Shown: piece after piece, positions 58,501 through 64,000 of the stretch | Layout of the letters: each line of letters begins with the position of its first letter | How positions within the stretch are numbered: position 1 is the first letter of the stretch | Assembly: GCA_007449985.2 (NCBI GenBank) | Contig: VIIQ02000307.1 | Span: 17,802-81,801 of the forward strand | DNA: 64,000 bases | DNA from: Desmodesmus armatus | Lineage: Eukaryota; Chlorophyta; Chlorophyceae; Sphaeropleales; Scenedesmaceae | Direction: 5' to 3' | Translations under genes and position numbers: made by a program | The notes under the pieces: generated by a model | What the model was told of the DNA's origin: nothing | What the model saw: only the letters and a program-made list of their open reading frames with translations | Database searches by the model: none

Positions 58501-58671
58501 CGCTGCATGCGGCGGGAGGGTGTGGAGGCAAACGCGCTGACACAGCAGCTCGCGGCGGAGGTTGGGCGCAAGGGTGCTGTGGAGATTGAGGGGCAGCAGC
58601 TGACGGCCGCTGCTTTGTCGGCGGCCATGGCTGCGGCTGGCACGCTGCTCATGCGCAGCGGTGTGTGGTGA
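52584..58671 (+). CDS. Pentatricopeptide repeat (PPR) protein with apparent frameshift
   Basis: Probable organellar RNA-binding protein; PPR proteins bind specific transcripts for processing, stability or translation. Exons 52584-52862, 53073-53462, 53969-54205 and 56363-58671, GT-AG, all phase 0; about 1071 aa if one base is missing. Intron 1 (210 bp) has no in-frame stop, so it could be retained. PPR helices begin in exon 3 (TVYTYTAAMRAALAAGLLDR). They continue as a clear tandem run in exon 4: TVHAYTAAMRAATEGGLWGK, GHAFAAAMSACAAGSHWQQA, DVVSCTALISALAAAGQW, NVRTFTALLTALGNARQW and NAYTYSSLLKCLG. There the frame breaks in a G-run at 56914-56917; ECGEWQRAERLFAML continues in another frame. A Gln/Ala-rich segment of about 350 residues follows, then a second PPR block (SVSMYTTAISAAGKAGQLG) to the stop. 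The Ser/Arg-rich N-terminus could be a transit peptide. Confidence 0.85.
54206..54480. repeat. G-rich tandem copies of the PPR exon 3 donor
   Basis: The donor context GTGAGGGAGGGCAGGGGGGT (54206 on) recurs near 54288 (GTCAGGGAGGGCAGGGGGTT) and 54365 (GTGAGGG..GGCAGGGGGTTG), with GGCTGGGG-type spacers. Period is about 80 bases. The repeats are on the intron side only. Confidence 0.85.
55705..55790. repeat. Poly(C)-rich tract in PPR intron 3
   Basis: Runs of 16 and about 21 C plus shorter C-runs, separated by AG, GCG and A. Homopolymer length is likely to be uncertain in the assembly. Confidence 0.9.
55985..56440. repeat. Three copies of the PPR exon 4 acceptor and exon start
   Basis: The functional junction is at 56362/56363 (CTGCAG|GTGTGCTCGCGCAAGGGC). 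A well-preserved copy lies 176 bases upstream (junction 56186/56187, CCGCAG|GTGTGCTTGCGCAAG) and keeps about 60 bases of exon. A decayed one is near 56000 (CTGCAG|TTGTGCTCACGCAAG). Copy spacing is not a multiple of three and the upstream copies have no donor in a usable frame. Confidence 0.9.
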
Positions 58672-61600
58672 TGGGATGGTGAAGGTGATGGTGATGGTGG
58701 TGAGCGTGTGCATGTTGAGTACTTGGGAGACTTGCATGCATGCAATGTGTGTGGTATAGTGTCTTGCAGGGGAGTTATGATGTCATGGGAAAGAAAGGTG
58801 CTGTGTGCTGGCTGCGTCGGCTTGGTTGTGGCTTGAAAGTGCACAGGGGCTGTTTGCAGCACCGCCAAGGTGGTGTGTGCTGACCGTGCATACGCGTACG
58901 GTCAGGGAGTGTCGTGAGGCCGTTATTGCCTCTACTGGCAGGGCAGGGTGTATGCAGATGCCCCGGGAATCAAAGATATGTGTTGGGAAGGGTGTTTGCA
59001 GCCGGTGCTGGAAAGTGTCAGGCCGCTTGGGTGATGGTCCGGCGGCCATCGCAGGAGAGTGGTATGCTCACTAGTGGAGCAAGTTGAGTGTGGTGAGAGC
59101 GAGGAGAGAATCAATGGTCGGTGTGATGTGAATCCTGCATCGTCATGCAGTTCGCTTGCTTGATGTTGCGACAGTGTTATCCATCTACTGTTGTTCAGAC
59201 GCAAGAGGAGTCTGGCAAGCAGAAGCACTTATAAAGTGCCTGTGTTACAGGTTCTGTTTTCTGTTCTGGCAACACGATTGAGGGGTTGCTAGGTTGCTCT
59301 GGGTCAGCTCTGCCTGACTTGTGTGCTTGTGTGCAAGGGCCCTTGGTTATCATGTCTTGGTGTGCCTTGCATGCCACTGTTCATGTCTTGGCGTGCCTTG
59401 CACGGTTATCATGTCTTGACTTCGTATTTCTGTTGGTCGCCCACACCAACACTGTGTTGGGCACACCATGTTGCATGCAGACAGCTACTGTTCAGTTGCT
59501 GTTTTGGTCACTCACTCTGTCACGGTGAGTGCCTCATGCCTTTCACGCTCAAAGCGTGCTGTGCTTTCCAGGGGCAGGGGCTCTACTTGTGTTTGGAGTC
59601 TTGCTGCTTTGCATGACGCCTGTCATGCTGTGTTTCATTAGCGCCGTGCTGCTGCCTTGCGTCGAGAGAGAGGTCGACCAGGTCTTGCCTGCTTGCATGA
59701 CCTGGCGCGCTTGTGAGGTTTACTATGCAGGGTTGAGCGGTACAGTGTGTGTAACATACTGCATCTGCAGCAGGTATCACCTTATTGTGTCATGGTGCCG
59801 TGTGGGGTGCTCCCTATGTGTATGCACATGGCTTGGGGTTGCCTTGGTGTTCGCTGTTCTGGAGGGTTTCTGTACAGATGCGCCTGGTGCATCCTGTGTG
59901 GCTCTTTATGCGACATGTGTCTGCCACTTTTCAAGGCAGGTCACAGTCTTTTCAAGGCAGTAGTGTGGGGTGCATCCGCGTGCTGGTTCTTCAACCTCTA
60001 TAAGGCTGTGTCTGGGTGGGCGGCGCCAAGCAAGCACTCACAATCCGCCGTGCCTGGGCGGTGTGTCGCGTGGTGCATGATTGAGTGTACGTAGCTTGAA
60101 TGCCCAGCGTTGTTGTCGTTGTCGGGCCCTCTGGCCTTCCGTGTTGGTGATGGTGTGCTGGGAGCGTGCTGCGCACACAGAGATGATCGGCAAGGAGGGT
60201 GGGATTTGTATGGTGTGCTGTCTGTGCGGAACTTGATTTTGCTGCGTTCGACCCCGTCCCGCTGCTTGACTGCAGGGCGGTGGTTTCCTGTTTGCTCCCG
60301 CTTTTGTTGTGGTATCAGACGCTGACCTTACAGGCAGCATCTCTTACTCCATTTTGGCTGTAGCGCTGTGTGAGCGTTTGGCAGCTGCTATGGCACGAGG
60401 GAGGCACAGAGAGGGCTTCTGCAAGCCGAGGGTTTTGCTGCTTCAGCTGCTGTGGGCTTTTGCAAGCCGTTGTGCGGCTAGGGTTTTGGCTAGTGTCGTG
60501 GTTTTTTGCTGGCACACTGCTGGCTGTGCAGGAGAGATGGCTTGTTGACAGCCGTTGTACAACCTGACAGAGCAGGTCCTGTTTGTGCATGTGCCAGGGC
60601 TGGGCTCTTTGTGCTTTGTTTGCTTGCGGGACTGTAGTTTCTGAAGTGCAGGACTGATATTACATTCCGGCAGGCAGGGAGAGGGACAGCCTGCGGGCGT
60701 GCACCCCCGGCACCTCACTGGATAGGCGTCTTTTGTGGCGGTGGAAGGCGGGTGGAAGTATGTGTGGAGGAGGGGTGAGGGGAGCATTGATCAACAAGTT
60801 GTTGTATACATTGCTGCATGACTCAATGAGGGTACAGCCTGAGCATGTGCCTGAGGTGTGTACGGTAGTCATCATTACTGTGGTGCAGGAGTTGATCTCG
60901 CTCACGCCACCTGTACGTCCCTCATTGTATGTTGTCTGTTTTTGTGGCTGTGTGCTCGTGCTGTAGCCAAATAGGCGTCACTACCTCTGGGAGTTATGTT
61001 TGTCTAGGTGTCTTGTTACTCTCGGCAGCTGCATCACGGCGCTGTTGAGCAGCCACAGCAGCAGCTGATTTGACTGGTAGACTACCAGTGGTAGTCATTG
61101 TCATGTCTGTGGGTGGGTCGCGGCTGTTTTTGTTGACCTGCTGACCTGCTGGGTACGCGGTGGGTTAGCAGGTGTTCCTGCAGCGGTTGTTACCACTGTA
61201 CTTGAGTGTGCTGAGGGTCAGTCCTGGGGGGGGGGTTTTGGAATCGGCAACAGCACATGTGCTGTGCTGCAGGGAGAGCGAGAAGAGCTATTTGTCATGA
61301 CGACATCATGTTTGTCGTCGTGTCCGTCACCATTTTGGGCGTCAGTGTGTTTGACCGACAGGGTGGCTGAGGAGACCTATGTTTGTGCATCATGTTGGTA
61401 TCCCTGCAAGCCCGAGCACCACTGCAGGGGTGAGAAGAGAGTGTGTCAGCCAGGGCAGTGTACAGACGCGCGTCAAGGTCGCCATTGACTGCATGCAGAG
61501 ACCTTGTCATGCACGGTAACAACGTTGTGGTGTGGAATAGATGGGTTGCCATTTGGCGGCTGCTTGCAAGCGCACTTCGCTGCAGGCACCCTGGGTCACT

Positions 61601-63647
61601 AGATTGCATCTGTGCATTACCATGTTGTAGCGACCCCACAAGACATCAAGTGGCTGCCGTTGGAAGGTACTCAGGGCTGTTGTGTACAACATGGAAGGCC
61701 CTGTGGTATGGAAGGCGCCATGAACTTTGAAGTGAACTGCAGTGTCCATCTCGTCGCTTGTCTCACACTGCAGTGCAGCCATCATCATGACTCGACGGTC
61801 GAGGCATTTCCATTGCCGGCTGGATGTTGAGATTGATATTGCATTTGACGAAATAAACTGGGGTGTTGAGTAGGCCTCTGCCCCCACAGACCATGTTGAA
61901 TGGGAACAGGCACAGGATGTGGTGTGGAGCAGGCACTGCGGTAGGAGGGTGGACGTGGCGAGAGTCTGAGCCACAGGACCCTGTCCTGAGTCGAGTTGGG
62001 TCTGCAGTGGATCAGCTTGGTAACCCGTTCACCACGTGCAACTGCAGTCAACAACGCTCAAGCAAGGGACTACAAGCAGCAAGGATGGTGTGCAACCTGC
62101 AGTCCTGAGCGTGGTGTGATCAATTGCTGCGTCCCACGCCTGGCTCAAGGGGCAAAGTGTCAACTTCCATCAAAACAAACTGTCAACTCCCATCTTGTCC
62201 ACCTTCAACCTCCCCAGCGGCCAAGTAGCAGCACCGCAGGTCCCAGTTGTCAACACTCAATGGTTGTCTGCAACTGTGCACATGACGATCATAACCATAT
62301 CACTACCATGCCCAATGCATGTGAACACCCCCTTTGATACCATGTACCAGCATGATGCCATGAGCGGCTCCATGCAGCAATGCCTATGATCCTAACTCAT
62401 CAACGTACAGACCACTACCAACAGCAATAAGTGGTGTCATACGTCACACATTAGCATCGTAGCAAAGGTGTCCACTGCCACCCTCTGCATGCTCCCTCTG
62501 TTGCTCCCTCGCACTGCGCAGCTGTCTTGAAGCTCTGTTTTGGGTGTCTTGCTAGCAAGCGCTGTCCTGTGCCTTCAGCTTAGGGACTTCCCTCCCCTTT
62601 GTCTGTACAGCCATGTAGCATGGGCTGCCAGCAGTGCTCTGCCTGCGTCACAGGCTGCTGCTCGCCTGTCAGTGCTGGCCACCTGTGGGGTCTGTCTTGG
62701 TTGGCGCAGCAGGTGCTGGCTTGGTGGGCACGATAGGTTTGGGGGTGCTCTGGTGGGGTCGCTCCAAAACTCCCCTACAGGTGCAGTGTGCATGCGTGTG
62801 ACAACACTGCTGTGCGTCACAAGATCAAGGCTGATACAGGTGACAAAAGCTCTGTTCCCCCACGTTCTCTGATGTGTTGGGCTCATGAGCTTAGTTGATG
62901 GTGCCTGATTGACAGACTGGGCTGTTGGACAGCCACTAGTGCTTACCTATTCTCTTGGCATAGGTACTGCGTACGATGCTCCCTGGTTTTGCTACACCAG
63001 CAGTTTGCAGGAGTGACCTTTTATGCTGTGGGTGATGTCCACACCCAGCAGCACCTGCAGAAGTGTGCGCACATGCACCATGCAAAGCAGTCAGCATGTG
63101 GCCCACAGTGCACACATGAGCATGCTTGCACGCAAGAGCAGGTTTATCACTTACTGAGGAGCATCAGGGCCAGAATTGTTGCACATAGTGCCTTGCATGC
63201 AGGCTGCATGGTTTGGTTGGCGGTCACTGCTGTTGCAGCCTCAAGTTAGGGGTGTCTCGCAAGTATGTGGACGGACGTGACGAGGCGTCCTTTGGATTGT
63301 ACACAGACTCATAGCTGAGGACCGTATGGGCGCTCAGCTCGACAGCTGGCAGAGCGGCACAGCTCTGTGGTCAAATCCTGGTCCCTGACCGTTGACCCTT
63401 TGTAGATCGACGCAAACACATATGCAGGAGTTTACTTGTGAGGGACGAAGCTTGACAAAGTATCGAGGGCCCAACAACACTGACACCGTTGCTTCTCAAC
63501 ATGCAGCAGCAGTGAAGTGAGCCTGGCCCCTGTTGCTTCTGCACGACACTTCAACAATGCTGAAAAGTACCAGTTTGTAACCTCACTTGTACAGCAGCAA
63601 CACCAGCACTCCCACCAGCAGCAGCAAGAGGACCAGCACTGCACCAG

Positions 63648-63678
<31 letters not shown>

Positions 63679-64000
63679 CATAGCAGCAGCTGGTTGGATC
63701 AGCAACAGCGACAGCAGCAACAGCGGCGCACACCTACATCAAGGCTCAGCACGGCCTGAACAGTGCTCTCCTTACTGAGGTGCAGCCAAACCACAAGCCT
63801 GCACCCCGTTGACATACACACCCCACCCTCAGACTGCCTACGCACCCCACAGCCGATGCAGCATCAGCAGCAGCACACTCTAACACAGCAGGGCAGGCAG
63901 CTGGATGTCGGCAGGCAGGGCAGGCTGCTGATAAGCAGCGGCCAGCACACCAACACAACTCGCAGCGCGCAATGCCAGGCTCTCTGCATCAGGTGAGCAG
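58672..64000. other. 3' region of PPR gene and right edge, no convincing gene
   Basis: The first kilobase is probably PPR 3' UTR (TGTAA at 59750). Open frames in 59300-60000 are hydrophobic and Cys-rich but overlap a degenerate repeat (CATGTCTTGGTGTGCCTTGC, two to three copies at 59348-59420), so I do not call them. At 63590-63760 a Gln/Ser/Ala repeat tract is open in several frames, and CAG|GTGAGC at 63990-63996 could be a donor. This may be the first exon of a plus-strand gene that continues past the window, but neither start nor frame can be fixed. Confidence 0.45.
59750..59754 (+). terminator. TGTAA polyadenylation signal, possible for PPR gene
   Basis: First plus-strand TGTAA that I found after the PPR stop, 1.08 kb downstream. 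The distance is long for a 3' UTR, so this is tentative. Confidence 0.3.

Noticed and set aside
59529..59963. Hydrophobic, Cys-rich plus-strand frame of 144 codons
   Set aside because: Overlaps or follows a degenerate TGTCTTGG/TGCCTTGC repeat, has no conserved motif, and probably lies in a 3' UTR or spacer.
63338..63390. tRNA-like segment with A-box-like TGGCAGAGCGG and B-box-like GGTCAAATCC
   Set aside because: The two boxes are only about 24 bases apart, too close for a tRNA, and no acceptor stem pairs. At most a fragment or chance match.

Overview
The window looks like nuclear DNA of a green alga (Chlorophyta, probably a chlorophycean). The reasons are: many GT-AG introns with phases that close exactly; a plastid-type ATP/ADP translocase; a PPR protein; very GC-rich coding sequence with (CAG)n/(GCN)n tracts coding for Gln and Ala runs; long poly(C)/poly(G) tracts in introns; and TGTAA motifs, the usual chlorophyte polyadenylation signal, downstream of several genes. 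No bacterial operon, CRISPR array, rRNA or complete tRNA was seen.

Layout, left to right: plastid nucleotide transporter NTT (1-3160, minus, cut by the window edge); nuclear actin-related protein ARP6 (4838-11641, minus, 12 exons); DNA polymerase iota POLI (12340-20591, plus, 10 exons), divergent from ARP6 across 698 bp; a small gene for a secreted Cys-rich protein inside POLI intron 9 on the opposite strand (17960-18669); an ABCG-type transporter (22883-28395, minus, 9 exons), convergent with POLI; a type I membrane protein of unknown function with a signal peptide (31698-37421, minus); two tandem 3-ketoacyl-CoA synthases (39581-43113 and 47082-50974, both minus, 10 exons each); and a pentatricopeptide repeat protein (52584-58671, plus) with an apparent one-base frameshift. 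The last 5.3 kb has no convincing gene.

The genes do not form one pathway. Functionally related neighbours are the KCS pair (fatty acyl chain elongation), with an ABCG transporter of the family that exports lipids in plants about 11 kb away, and the ARP6/POLI divergent pair (H2A.Z chromatin remodelling and translesion DNA synthesis). Proximity alone does not prove co-function.

The most unusual feature is a repeated structural pattern. In at least five genes, degenerate tandem repeats sit on the intron side of a splice junction and each unit carries a copy of that junction (donor or acceptor plus a little exon). The largest is a 1.2-kb array in ARP6 intron 2. The two KCS paralogues also differ at several intron positions although their proteins align closely. 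Together these suggest active intron remodelling by tandem duplication across splice sites.
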